Both the position numbers and the translations under genes were made by a program. Positions 34,511 through 45,909 of a stretch of DNA of 64,000 nt are shown here, piece by piece (the first letter of the stretch is position 1; the number at the start of each line of letters is the position of its first letter). Source of the DNA: Magnolia sinica (taxonomy: Eukaryota > Streptophyta > Magnoliopsida > Magnoliales > Magnoliaceae); the NCBI RefSeq assembly GCF_029962835.1, contig NC_080581.1, positions 23,450,001 to 23,514,000 on the forward strand. The letters run 5' to 3'. The notes beneath the pieces were generated by a model. The model did not search any database. It saw nothing but the letters and a program-made list of their open reading frames with translations, and had not been told where the DNA came from.

Positions 34511-35594
34511 GCCCTACTGAAAATGATTCAATGTCCTTGATAATGTACCAAGGTGTGTTTGAAAGTCAGTGTTTTTAAGCGGTGAAATTTGATGCTTTCC
34601 TCCCAAATCACTAGTAGGATATACCAATGGGACAATCCTTTTCATCCCACTCATGATTTGGGTCAGAAGACGCCCGAAGATGGGAATCCACTGCATGCAG
34701 TTTTCATTTTACAGGCCTCCTCTAGAGCAAATTATATGGCTTGTAATTGAAATTACAAAAAACAAAAAAACAAAAAACAAAAAACAAAAACAAAACAAAC
34801 CAAAAAATCTAGATCAGGCCGAGGTCTCCATGGTTAGTGAGTCGACTCAGCCCCCTATCGACAAGATTTATTTATTTATTTAATAATAATAAGAGAACTT
34901 GGTTTCATTTTATAACTCAGATTTGCATCCGTGACCCATCTGAGTTTTTGGGATTCTTTTGATCTTTTCTTACACCTCAATCATAGGAAGAATCAGCATA
35001 TTTGCTGAGCCAGCTGTGTCTACTCATGATGTGAGTGAAGCTGTACCAGGCACGCATTTAGGGAAGTGGGCCAGTTGATATCTGCTCTTTCTGAATTACT
35101 CATAAATATACCACAGCTAGCCTTCCGAATTAAGATGTTTCCACGGTGGGCCACTTGGATCAACTACTCTAATGATGGTGGACTTATTATGTCCCATTAC
35201 ATTAAATACCATCATTGGCCTTCACCAAACACAATCAATATCTGCAACACTTCCTGTCTAACCTCAAATGTCGCCCATGCCCATACAGTGGTGATAGAAT
35301 CTTGAAAGTCTGATCTTTTGCAGGCATCCTAATAAAACCCTTTTGCGGACACAACAAGCAATCTGTACGCACGGAGTAGCAGACAATAATTTTATCCCCA
35401 CAAATAATTTTATAAAGTGTTAGACTTGGATATTTAAAGGACATAAGAAGATATTTTAAATAAGGTTATGAGCATTTTAAAAAATTGGTAGTAAAACCAT
35501 TATTCATATTTTACCCAGGGAAAGTATGGTGTGGACTTGTCTATTCATGTAGCTTATGTTAATTTCTCTCTATGCGGAGCTCACACATTTATAA
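34511..35594. other. non-coding stretch
   Basis: Contains an A-rich (CAAAAAA)n tract at about 34750-34808 and otherwise unremarkable AT-rich sequence. The short reading frames here show no family resemblance. I see no gene. Confidence 0.5.
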
Positions 35595-36053
35595 TGCACA
35601 TATAGCCCACAATATTCCCTCTGCAATTAACTTGCTCTCTCTTATCTCGTGCAACCTAAACAATTCCCTTACGTGATTTCTCTCGAATGTTTCCGTCTTC
35701 CTTTTTTCTATGTGGCACCCCTAATTTTCATGACGGGAACGTCTCTATGCACATATAGCCCACAATATTTCCTCTGCAATTAACTTGCTCTCTCTTATCT
35801 TATGCAACCTAAACACTTCCCTTAGGTGATTTCCCTCGAATGTTTCCGTCTTCCTTTTTTCTATGTGGCACCCCTAATTTTCATGACGGGAACGTCTCTA
35901 TGCACATATAGCCCACAATATTTCCTCTGCAATTAACTTGCTCTCTCTTATCTTATGCAACCTAAACACTTCCCTTAGGTGATTTCCCTCGAATGTTTCT
36001 GTCTTCCTTTTTTCTATGTGGCACCCCTAATTTTCATGACGGGAACGTCTCAT
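35595..36053. repeat. 153-bp tandem repeat, three units
   Basis: Units start at 35595, 35748 and 35901, each beginning TGCACATATAGCCCACAATA and ending GACGGGAACGTCTC. Units 2 and 3 are nearly identical to each other while unit 1 differs at several positions, so the last duplication was the most recent. The final block contains GACGGGAACGTC, a short palindrome-like motif. Confidence 0.92.
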
Positions 36054-36372
36054 GGTTACTAGATATAGGTGACAAGCCCATCCATCGAGTTGTTTATGGG
36101 GCCTGCCATTATGTATGATATGCAACCTGTCTAGAAAATAAAAACTTTAGACCCTAGGTTGATCCATGAAAGATGGTTCGAATGGGTTGCCCCATGGGAT
36201 CTGACCATCTACATGATCTTGAGACCTTCTTAAAAGTCGAAAGGGATAATAAATGGCTAGAAGTCCGCCTAACAACTAGAGAGGAAAGAAGATCTCATCA
36301 CTCTTTTGATTCTACCGTTAAAGTAGCCTTGAATTATAATAAATGGTTTAGATTATTTATGGGATGAGTTAG
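36054..36372. other. unassigned sequence left of the Ty3 element
   Basis: A 64-codon plus-strand frame (36173-36367) stops six bases before the Ty3 insertion. Its continuation on the other side (42334 onward) shows no obvious extension of the frame. I do not recognise it and would not call it a gene. Confidence 0.3.
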
Positions 36373-37094
36373 TGATGTAGAGCGGGTCGCAGACAGTTTC
36401 ATGGCCAAGATGGATCAGAAAAGGCCCGGTCGACGACAGAAGTGATCCGGACCATCGGACCTTAGATCGGGCGTATCTCGCAATTCGGAATGAGTTATCT
36501 GACGTAAAATATATGATTTTGGGGTAGAACGAGCTACTTTAGCCAACCAACCCGCTACGCCGGGTTGCGCAATCCGGAATTGCGAAAAACCCCTTGATCG
36601 ATGGTCGTTTCCCTGTTTTAATTTCGTTTTTACTATAAATAGTAAGTTTTAGTTTGATTATAACTCTTCATCCGTCGGGCTTTAAGAGTTGCGCCCAACG
36701 TGAAAAGAGCTTAGAATAATTAGGGGAACGGTTTGGTGAAGCCAAATAGGACACTTACTATTTTTGGCCGAAAACCTTGCGCACTAGTAGACATCATGAC
36801 CGTCTATAAATAGTAAGTTTACTATTTATAGTAAGTCGCGGATTCTAGGAGTTTGAGTTGTAGTTTGATTATGATTTCTTTCCCATTGCTTGATACCCTT
36901 ATTTAAAGGGTTGTGAACTCGTTTTAATGATGCATCAATCAATTTCAAATTTATTAGAATTTATTTCTATTTTCTGCTTTCTTTCCTCGTGGATTCGAGA
37001 AGTCTCTGTGAGGAGTCCAGAGAAGTTCCGTAGATTCGGAATAGTTATCCTCTTGAGGAAGACGATGCTCGACCTCACGTCCTCCCCTGCGTCA
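36373..37094 (+). repeat. 5' LTR of the Ty3 element
   Basis: It starts TGATGTAGAGCGGGTCGC and ends CCCCTGCGTCA, 722 bp. It differs from the 3' LTR at about 20 positions by my count by eye, mostly C/T or G/A, and lacks the 20-bp duplication found there. Confidence 0.93.
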
Positions 37095-37097
37095 GTT

Positions 37098-37109
37098 TGG
37101 TATCAGAGC
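37098..37109 (+). other. primer-binding site (initiator-Met tRNA)
   Basis: TGGTATCAGAGC lies three bases after the 5' LTR, a perfect match to the usual plant iMet primer site. Confidence 0.92.
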
Positions 37110-37128
37110 GAGGTTTCTCCTCGGATTG

Positions 37129-40100
37129 ATGGCTTCTAACGACTGGTCGGGCAACAATCCCATGGGCGGTGCTCTAGGGAATTTACCTTTAACGGCGGCA
37201 GCTTTCGAAGTAGCGCAACGAGAGAATCAGCAAGCCATGCAAGGGCTGCAGGCTTCCATCGACCGCATAGCAGATCTCTTGGCGAAAAACTTAAGGCAAC
37301 TTCGTGTTCCTGGTGGCAATCCTCCACCCCCAATTAATCGCCCTGATCGCAGGATAGTACCGACAGTGCATCCAAGGGTCATTCCTGAGGAAGGGGGCTC
37401 CAGTGAGGAGGAAATCGACGACATACTCTTCCAACACCCTAGACATGGCGGCGATCGAGTAGATCGAACGGATCGAGAATTCAAGATGAGGGTTGATATT
37501 CCTAGCTTCAATGGCCAACTACACATTGAGGATTTCCTCGATTAGCTTTCTGAAGTTGAGCAATTTTTTGACTATATGGACATCCTTGAAGCAAAGAAGG
37601 TCAAGCTTGTGGCCTACAAGTTGAAAGGAGGAGCTTCAGCTTGGTGGGAACAACTGCAACTCGCGCGAACCAGGCAGACGAAAGCACCAATCCGCACCTG
37701 GCAGCGGATGAAGCAGCTACTACGTGCCCGATTCCTCCCTAGCGATTACGATCAGGTATTATTCCAACAATACCAAAATTGTCGACAGGGTAGTCGGTCG
37801 GTGAGAGAATACGCAGAAGAATTTTACCACCTGGCGGCGCGTAACGATTTGGTCGAGACTGAATCACAGCAAGTCGCCCGATTCAACGGTGGATTGCGTA
37901 TGGCTATCCAGGATCGGGTCCAGATGCAGTCCGTCTGGACGATGAATGATACGATCAAGTTGGCTACTCGTGCAGAAGTGCAACTTGAACGTCCTAACAC
38001 ACAGACCTATCCTACTGCAAGAATTCCTGTGGCAGGTCTGCCCCAGGGAACTGCACAGCCTAAGGGGAAGGATCCCGTAGGAGCACGCACTCAACCTCCT
38101 ACGTTTGAGAACCGAGATCAGGGAAGTGGACAAGCTAGACACCAAAGGGGCGTATCGATTGCTGCTGGTCCAAGTAGAATCCCGAACCCCTATGCTTGGC
38201 CAAGGCCCGATAACTGCTATCGTTGTGGCCAACCGGGCCACCTATCAAATACTTGTCCCCAGCGAAAAGTGGCAAACCTCGCCATCAATGATGGTAGTGC
38301 TGATAACGCTTTTGAAGATCCAGATATTGAAGAACAGGGGCATACCACCAAGGACAAGGCAGATGATTCAGGTTGGATTCAGCAAGATCACGGCGAGTTG
38401 TTTGTCGTGAGGCGACTATTATATGCGCTAAGAAAAGAAGTGCATCCACAGCGGCATAACATCTTCCGCACTAGGTGTACGGTGAATCGAAAGATTTGTG
38501 ACGTGATCATTGATAGTGGGAGCAGCGAGAACATCGTCTCCAAGGTCATGGTGGAAAAATTGCAATTGAAAACGGAGCGTCATCCCTCTCCATATACAAT
38601 CGGTTAGATCAAGAAGGTCAGCGAAACAAAGGTAACTGAACGGTGCACCATATCTTTTTCAATTGGAAAACATTATAAGGATGAAGTAATATGTGATGTG
38701 GTCGACATGGAAGCATGTCACATACTACTCGGTCGGCCCTGGCAATCTGACCGTGATGCCACTCATAAAGGGCGAGATAATATATATATCTTCGTCAAGG
38801 ACGGCCGGAAGACCATATTGGCCCCTATGGATCCAGAGGGACCACCTGAAACTTCTAAAGTGGAGGGCCGTTTTCTCTTAACCATACGGGACTTCGTGGA
38901 AGAATCAAAGGAAACAGGACAGACTTATGCATTAATTGTAAAAGGGGAAGAACTCGAGCCTACCAACATCCCTGAAATACTAAGGCCCATGCTACATGAA
39001 TTCAAAGAAATCTGGCCCGATGACCTTCCCGATGGGTTACCCCCCATGCAGGATATCCAACACCATATCGACTTTGTCCCTGGGTCCAGTTTACCGAATC
39101 GTCCCCATTATCGAATGAGTCCGAATGAGTGCGAGATTCTGCAGGGACAAGTAGAGGAGTTGATCCGTAAGGATCTTATTCGAGAGAGCATGAGTCTATG
39201 TGCTATACCAGCTCTATTAACTCCAAAGAAAGATGGGAGTTGGCGCATGTGTGTCGACAGCCGAGCCATCAACAAAATCACCATAAAATACAAGTTTCCT
39301 ATACCACGGTTGGACGATATGCTGGACATGCTAGAGGGTGCAAAAATATTCTCTAAATTGGACTTAAAGAGCGGCTACCATCAGATTCGAATACGATCGG
39401 GTGATGAGTGGAAAACAGCCTTTAAGACCAAGGAAGGGTTATATGAATGGATGGTCATGCCCTTCGGTCTTTCGAATGCGCCTAGCACATTTATGAGATT
39501 GATGAACCAAGTTCTGAAACCTTTCATTGGGCGATTCGTTGTGGTTTACTTCGATGATATTTTGATATACAGTCAAGACGAAACCACCCATATGGAACAC
39601 CTCAAGAAGGTCCTTCAAGTGCTCACTAAAAATAAACTGTACCTCAATTTAAAAAAGTGCAGCTTCATGACTGATAGCCTATTGTTCCTAGGTTTTGTCG
39701 TTACATCCACGGGCATTCGGGTGGATGAGGAAAAGGTGAAGGCAATCAGAGAATGGCCGGTTCCTACAAATATTCACGAAGTGCGAAGTTTTCATGGATT
39801 GGCGACATTCTATCGTCGGTTCATGAAAAATTTCAGTACCATTGTGTCACCAATCACAGATTGCATGAAGAAAGAGCAGTTTCAATGGACTGACGAAGCG
39901 CAGATTATCCACAACCCCGGTTCTTGTACTTCCCAACTTCGACAAACTATTTGAAGTCGAATGTGATGCCTCATATGTCAGAATTGGGGGAGTTTTGTCT
40001 CAAGAAGGTAGGCCGGTAGCCTTCTACAGCGAGAAACTTAGCGATGCACGTAAGAAGTGGTCTACATATGAGATTGAGTTATACGCGGTGGTCCAGGCAC

Positions 40101-41659
40101 TGCGGCACTGGCGACATTATTTGATTCAAAGGGAATTCATACTTTACACGGACCATCAAGCTCTCAAATTCATTAATAGTCAAGCTAACATTAACCGTGT
40201 GCATGCTAGATGGATCTCATTTTTGCAGGAATTTACATTCGTACTAAAACATAAGTCAGGGCAACAGAACAAAGTAGCTAATGCATTGAGTCGCCGTGCA
40301 ACTTTGTTAGTCACTATGAGCAATGAGGTTATCGGGTTCGAGCTCCTCAAAGACATATATGCCGATGACGACGACTTCAAGGACGCATGGGTTAGATGCC
40401 AAGAAGGTCACCCCGGCGACTTACATATGCAAGACGGGTTCCTTTTCAAGGGAAATCGACTGTGCATCCCAAACAGTTCGCTAAGGGAACAGATAATCCA
40501 AGAGCTACATGGAGGTAGCCTCAGTGGACACCTTGGGCGAGACAAGACGTGAGCCCTTGTGGAAGAACGGTATTACTGGCCGCAATTGGTACGTGATGTG
40601 GGAAAGGCAGTCCAACGTTGTTATATTTGTCAGACCTCTAAGGGGCAATCTCATAATACAGGCCTTTACACTCCGTTACCCGTGCCTGACGGCCCTTGGG
40701 AGGATTTATCTATGGATTTCATGCTTGGTCTCCCACGAACACAACGCGGCATGGATTCGGTGTTCGTGGTAGTAGATCGTTTCTCCAAGATGGCGCACTT
40801 TATTCCATGCAAGAAGACTCTCGATGCAACACACGTGGCGAATCTATTCTTCAGAGAAGTTGTGCGGCTACACGGGGTTCCCAAGACTATTACTTCTGAC
40901 CGTGACACGAAGTTCATAAGCCACTTTTGGCGAACTTTGTGGACTCGATTCGATACACGACTTCAGTTCAGCAGCGCCTACCACCCACAGACTGACGGTC
41001 AAACTGAGGTTGTGAATCGCACGTTGGGAAACCTTCTTCGATGTATTTCAGGAGAAAAACCGAAGCAGTGGGATTTGGCTTTATCTCAAGCGGAGTTTGC
41101 ATTCAACAACATGGTGAACCGCTCGACAGGGAAATTCCCGTTCCAGGTTATTTATGGACGAGTCCCTCGCCACACACTAGACTTGGTCCCTCTGCCCAAG
41201 CTCCCAGGCATGAGCATTGCAGCGGAACATATGGCTGACAAGATCATGGGCATTCATGCGAAAGTACAAACCAAGCTACATGCCTCGAACGAAAAATACA
41301 AGGAGCAAGCCGACAAGCATCGGCGACAAAAAGTGTTCGAGGTGGGTGACCAAGTAATGGTCCATCTGCGCAAAGAATGATTTCCGACCGGAACGTACAA
41401 CAAGTTAAAGAATAAAAAGATTGGACCGGTACCAATCATCCGAAAGATCAATGACAACGCTTATGTTGTTGACCTTCCAGATGACATGGCAATCTCACGG
41501 ACTTTCAACGTCGCGGACCTGACCGAGTATCATGAACCAGCGCAAGATGAGAACTCGAGGACGAGTTCTTTTGAAGTGGAGGGGACTGATGTAGAGCGGG
41601 TCGCAGACAGTTTCATGGCCAAGATGGATCAGAAAAGGCCCGGTCGACGACAGAAGTGA
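37129..41659 (+). pseudogene. Ty3 gag-pol polyprotein, interrupted
   Basis: One gag-pol frame starts at the ATG at 37129, just after the primer site. Gag domain around 37580-37860 (AWWEQLQ, FHxLAARNDL-like). CCHC knuckle CYRCGQPGHLSNTC at 38215-38256. Protease DSG at 38512-38520. Reverse transcriptase with YFDD at 39547-39558. RNase H with TDHQAL near 40150. Integrase zinc region 40508-40630 and DD35E core with Asp codons 40715 and 40898 and Glu codon 41006. The frame then reads past the polypurine tract into the 3' LTR. Stops: 37543-37545 TAG, 38605-38607 TAG, 40550-40552 TGA, 41378-41380 TGA. A short deletion with frame change near 39905-39930 separates reverse transcriptase from RNase H. 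No chromodomain seen. Confidence 0.92.
41570..41586 (+). other. polypurine tract
   Basis: GAAGTGGAGGGGA lies directly before the 3' LTR and overlaps the coding frame (SFEVEGT), so coding sequence and second-strand priming share the same bases. Confidence 0.85.
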
Positions 41660-42328
41660 TCCGGACCATTGGACCTTAGATCGGGCGTATCTCGCAATCC
41701 GGAATGAGTTATCTGACATAAAATATATGATTTTGGGGTAGATATATGATTTTGGGGTAGAACGAGCTACTTTAGCCAACCAACCCGCTATGCCGGGTTG
41801 CGCAGCCCGGAATTGCGAAAAACCCCTTGATCGATGGTCGTTTTCCTGTTTTAATTTCGTTTTTACTATAAATAGTAAGTTTTAGTTTGATTATAACTCT
41901 TCATCCGTCGGGCTTTAAGAGTTGCGCCCAACGTGAAAAGAGCTTAGAATAATTAGGGGAACGGTTTGGTGAAGCCAAATAGGACACTTACTATTTTTGG
42001 CCGAAAACCTTGTGCACTAGTAGACATCACGACCGTCTATAAATAGTAAGTTTACTATTTATAGTAAGTCGCGGATTCTAGGAGTTTGAGTTGTAGTTTG
42101 ATTATGATTTCTTTCCCATTGCTTGATACCCTTATTTAAAGGGTTGTGAACTCGTTTTTATTAATTCATCAATCAATTTCGAATTTATTAGAATTTATTT
42201 TTATTTTCTGCTTTCTTTCCGCGTGGATTCGAGAAGTCTCTGTGAGGAGTCTAGAGAAGTTCTGTGGATTCGGAATAGTTATCCTCTTGAGGAAGACGGT
42301 GCTCGACCTCACGTCCTCCCCTGCGTCA
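41587..42328 (+). repeat. 3' LTR of the Ty3 element
   Basis: It is 742 bp and matches the 5' LTR throughout. It has an extra 20-bp direct repeat of ATATATGATTTTGGGGTAG near 41725-41765. Its first 73 bases also encode the end of the pol frame. Confidence 0.93.
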
Positions 42329-43205
42329 GTTAGATGGACAAATAGAATATATTTCCTCCTCTATTTTATCTCCGGAATCTTCGTGGATTGCAATGCATTA
42401 AAAATAAAATACCTACCTCTCCATATTTATAAGAGTATGGATAAAGTTGGAAAGAAATTATAATCAAGAGATAGGCGCCCACTTCCAACAATCCAACCAT
42501 CGGCCACATTAGAAAAAATGGACCACCACCTAAAAAATCCCAAACTTCACATTGGGCCCACCTGGTAGTTAGATGGGCCTGATTTTTAATTTCCTATTAT
42601 CATGGTAGGGCAACCCTGCCGGATGAGTTGGATACTAGGTTGGGCATGATAGGAACATTGCCATAAGTTAAGTGTCACTTTCTTGCTGTGAATGCATGGA
42701 AAAGTTTCATTATACTTTAGCCATTTTCTATTGTTAACTAAACCTTTGACATTTGATTAGTTGGTGCATTCAAACGTACGCATCAAAGTCTTAAAATCAC
42801 AATGGGCGGCATATTATTTTAAAAAATCAAACAGTTGATAATATTTCCTTTTTTCCTTGTATATTCATACGTACCAAAGTTCCAATTTTCACCACAGCCT
42901 AAGCTTTTAATATTGCTTTCCACAACATACGAAAAAGAAGATAAAAGAAATATACAAAAGGAAAGTGGACAGTCTCATCACAAATGCAGAAGCTATATGG
43001 TTCAATCCCCTCATGACCCATCATCATTAACTTTTTTTTAAAAAAAAAAAAAAACACGAAAGAAAGTGTATGAAACACTCCCAAGGATGGTTAAAACACT
43101 TAACGACTCAGATCAACTCGCCCTCACCTGAGTCAGGGATGACTCATCCAAGTGAGTGATGGTGTTATACCAGACCGGGTCCAACTGAGTCGACTCAAGC
43201 AAGAC
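42329..43205. other. non-coding stretch between the Ty3 element and the SAM gene
   Basis: AT-rich with an A-run near 43035-43055 and a CTCACCTGAGTCAGGGATGACTC-like segment (43110-43200) similar in style to 28680-28870. No gene seen. Confidence 0.5.
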
Positions 43206-43271
43206 TTATAACCATGCTCCTAAGCCAAGCTTCCTTTGCTGGGCCTGGGCCGGATAAGCCAAACTGAGCCC

Positions 43272-43277
43272 TTTATT
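43272..43277 (-). terminator. poly(A) signal of the SAM gene
   Basis: AATAAA on the minus strand, about 165 bases after the stop codon. Confidence 0.5.
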
Positions 43278-43442
43278 TTTTGGACCCAAGATTAACGCCT
43301 GCATCCGGTCTGCAACCACCACGAGGGAATAGTAAATTGGGACCGGTCGGTCGGTCTTAATATGGAAGTAGAGCCCATTTTTTAAGTGGGTCTTGAACCT
43401 GGGTCTAGTACTCCAACCCAATGGGCCTGAAGAAAGATAGCT

Positions 43443-44051
43443 TCATGTGGGCTTCAAGTCGTGAAACATCGAAGCCCACCTGACTTCTTCGATCCGGTTC
43501 GACCAACCCGCTTCATCGCCGTCCTTTTCACTTCCATGGACACTGCGAGCTACCTCACCATCATTGACATCATAACGAAGATCATAGACTATCGGGCTCA
43601 CGACGCTCGCAGCCGTGGGCCCAACAATTGGACTACCATCAGTGATCATCAACCTCCTTTGCTTAAGGATCATCATCCTCTTATTCCTCCTCAGCATCGC
43701 TCCCCTCCATCGCTTCCCGTATGCCTTCCTCGGCACTGTCATGATTGCTGAGCTGTTGCGGCAGGCCCACACACGTACATACTTAACTATACACTTCTGA
43801 ATCTTCTTGATCATAGTGACAAGCCTTGAAATTGGCGGCCGCCGGACCACTCCCTTCTCCTTCTTGGCCAGCTTGAGTATCTCTAGCCTGTGTTTGGCTA
43901 TAGAGATGCCCATGCTTTGGAGGAAGTCATGGTTGAAGTCTGCAATGTCGTCCTCCTCGAGCTCGTTGTGGGCAAAGGCGAGGCCGTATTCGTAGACGAG
44001 CGTCGGTTCGAGGCCCGTTTTCGATAGCCATGAGAACCAGTCCATATCCAT
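43443..44051 (-). CDS. SAM-domain-containing plant protein, 202 aa
   Basis: This is the one convincing host gene. Residues 3-68 form a sterile alpha motif starting DWFSWLSKTGLEP, with FLQSMGISIAKHRLEILKL as the last two helices. Plant genomes encode a small family of uncharacterised SAM proteins that begin this way, and SAM domains usually mediate protein or RNA contacts. A basic stretch follows (KKIQKCIVKYVRVW, residues 84-97). After it comes a lysine/arginine-rich low-conservation tail (RNKRMMILKQRRLM) without a recognised domain. There is no signal peptide or membrane segment. It is a single uninterrupted exon. A TATA box (44099-44106) lies about 50 bp upstream and a poly(A) signal (43272-43277) follows. 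A second in-frame ATG at 44045 is an equally possible start, since relatives tend to begin MDWFSW. Function unknown. Confidence 0.85.
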   Translation of the reverse strand: MDMDWFSWLSKTGLEPTLVYEYGLAFAHNELEEDDIADFNHDFLQSMGISIAKHRLEILKLAKKEKGVVRRPPISRLVTMIKKIQKCIVKYVRVWACRNSSAIMTVPRKAYGKRWRGAMLRRNKRMMILKQRRLMITDGSPIVGPTAASVVSPIVYDLRYDVNDGEVARSVHGSEKDGDEAGWSNRIEEVRWASMFHDLKPT

Positions 44052-44098
44052 GGATGGATGTATGTGGATGAATGGATGGATGGGCTAATGGTTTGAGA

Positions 44099-44106
44099 TT
44101 TATATA
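44099..44106 (-). promoter_or_regulatory. TATA box of the SAM gene
   Basis: TATATAAA on the minus strand, 48-55 bp upstream of the ATG. At usual plant spacing this predicts a short 5' leader of roughly 20 bases. Confidence 0.6.
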
Positions 44107-45396
44107 AGGAGAAGAAGATGAGAAGGCTGGAGAATGGTGGGCCTGAAGTAGCTGGGAGGTTTGATTTTTTTTGCTTTCCTCTCTTTTTGAAATAGAGGGA
44201 CGTTGAGAGTAGGATAAAAAAAAGAAGTGAACATGGGGGCCCAATTGTCTTGTATGTGTGAGTGATTTATGAAGCATCGGCCCCTAGATGCAGCTGGGTG
44301 TCTCTGTGCACGTATGATCGGGACCATTTATCTGGTTGCTTCTGAGTTGGATGGACCATGATGAAAGAATCGTGTGGAACAGATGATCCCGACCGCCGAT
44401 TTATTGTGTTGTAAATGGGATGTTGAGTGGAAGAAATCAACGGTTTGGATTGTCTGTTCAGTGTGATTTTTGGACCATAGATTGTCTATGTCAGCAACCT
44501 GCTGATGGACGGTTCCAATTGGGGAATGCTGTTAGATGCAGGCTGCGGGACACGTGAAAAGGGAAGTCAATACTGACCTTTGGAAAGATTCGCTACAATC
44601 ACGGCATGGGAAAAAAAGAGTGGGATGTGTGGGTCCCACCCTCCTCCAGGCTCCCATTTCTTTGGTCACTGATGTGAAATGTTGCATGGTTGACCATCGG
44701 TGCTAGTGGGCCCCACCAGATGAATGCCCCCCGATCATGCGTGTTTGTGCCGCGAGCCACGGGGAGGAGACTTTGCCTTCAGCACACAGGACCATTTTGG
44801 GACGTCCATCCATCTAGTGATACATGCAAGTAGGATCATCTAGAGATATTACCCACTTGATGAACGGTCCTGATCCACCATCAACCGCCCATGTCTCAAT
44901 CTCATACAGAGAATAATCACCTGCAGCATCTTTTCCACCAATGTGAAACTTTTTACCGATGCAAACGGTAGATCCCACAATGATGTCCGTCTTAGTCTGA
45001 CCCACTTTTCATGAAGGCTACACCGTCAGATTAAATGGACAGAGGTGGGGCCAACATTTTAACGGGTCAGATCTCCTGCACATGTGACACTTTGAGAGGT
45101 TACTTACCAGATAAAGGGAACAAGGAACACCTGTGCAAGATCAGAGCCACTCATCGGGCAATCTTCACCGTCTATGTGCCACGGTACACGTGGCCACATC
45201 AAGGTGATCCGTGCAGTCAATCCAGTAGGCCCCACTGTGGGAAAATTCCACGAATTGGACCATCCTAACGGTAGATAGTCGATGGATGTGTTTCGGTTAA
45301 GTAAGGACCATCGTCCACTCTTATCTTGACCGTCCATATGCGAGATTCTGATAAATGGTCAGAAACGTTCGACTAATATTTTCAGTGAGGCAGATT
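44107..45396. other. upstream region of the SAM gene
   Basis: Moderate-GC, non-coding sequence with MITE-like GGGCCCCACC and CCGTCCAT pieces (44630-44730, 45160-45340). Apparent minus-strand frames (43927-44327, 44814-45005, 45104-45337) have no family resemblance. Confidence 0.45.
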
Positions 45397-45909
45397 GAGT
45401 ACTACCCCCACCAGGACTTAGCTAGAGACGAACGGTCCTCGCAGGGCTCTGTGGATCCCACCGTAATGTAAATATTTTATCCCCACCGTCCATCCATTTT
45501 AACATATCATTTTAGGGCATGAGCCCAAAATGGAGTTACATGGAAGGCTCAAGTGGACCACACTAAAGGAAGCAGTGGGGACTGAACGCTTACCGTTGAA
45601 AACTGATTAGGCCCCTGAAGTTTTGGATCAACCTAATCAGGTCTATGTGACCTTATGAACACGTTGGATGGAAAATAAACATCACGGTTGGCCCTAGGAA
45701 GGTTTCAACGGTGGGTGTCATTGTCACCTTTGCTTCGTGTAGTATGGTCTACTTGAGCCTTCAATCTACCTCCTTTTTGTGATCTTGCACTAAAAATAAG
45801 ATGTCAAAATGGATGGACGGCATGGATGAAATACATACATCAAGTGGGCCCCAAAGAGCCCCTGTATTGATCATCCGTCTCTAGCTAGATCCTGGTGAGG
45901 GTAGTACCC
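45397..45909. mobile_element. fold-back MITE
   Basis: The left end GAGTACTACCCCCACCAGGA is matched in inverse by the right end at 45909 (GGGTACTACCCTCACCAGGA on the minus strand). The arms continue through TAGCTAGAGACG, GGGCTCT and the GG-CCCAC/ATG core to a centre near 45640. TSD not clear. Confidence 0.75.

Larger units (their letters stand above)
36373..42328 (+). mobile_element. Ty3 LTR retrotransposon, nearly complete (CRM-like)
   Basis: The element has LTRs of 722 and 742 bp, a perfect 5-bp target duplication GTTAG (36368-36372 and 42329-42333), a tRNA-iMet primer site, a polypurine tract and one continuous gag-pol frame. All structural parts for reverse transcription are present. The coding region has four in-frame stops and one frameshifting deletion, so the copy cannot make its own polyprotein. 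The pol frame carries on through the polypurine tract into the 3' LTR without a chromodomain, the arrangement known for centromeric CRM elements. The clade is inferred from that arrangement, not from a tree. A much older solo LTR of the same family lies at 46500-47209. Confidence 0.92.

Noticed and set aside
36173..36367. Possible host exon disrupted by the Ty3 insertion
   Set aside because: The frame stops just before the insertion, lacks recognisable homology and has no continuation on the other side.
43443..43800. Plus-strand frames opposite the SAM gene
   Set aside because: Shadows of the minus-strand gene; the SAM homology is only on the minus strand.
43927..44327. Minus-strand frames overlapping the SAM gene's 5' end
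   Set aside because: Different frame from the SAM protein, no homology, and they cross the TATA box.
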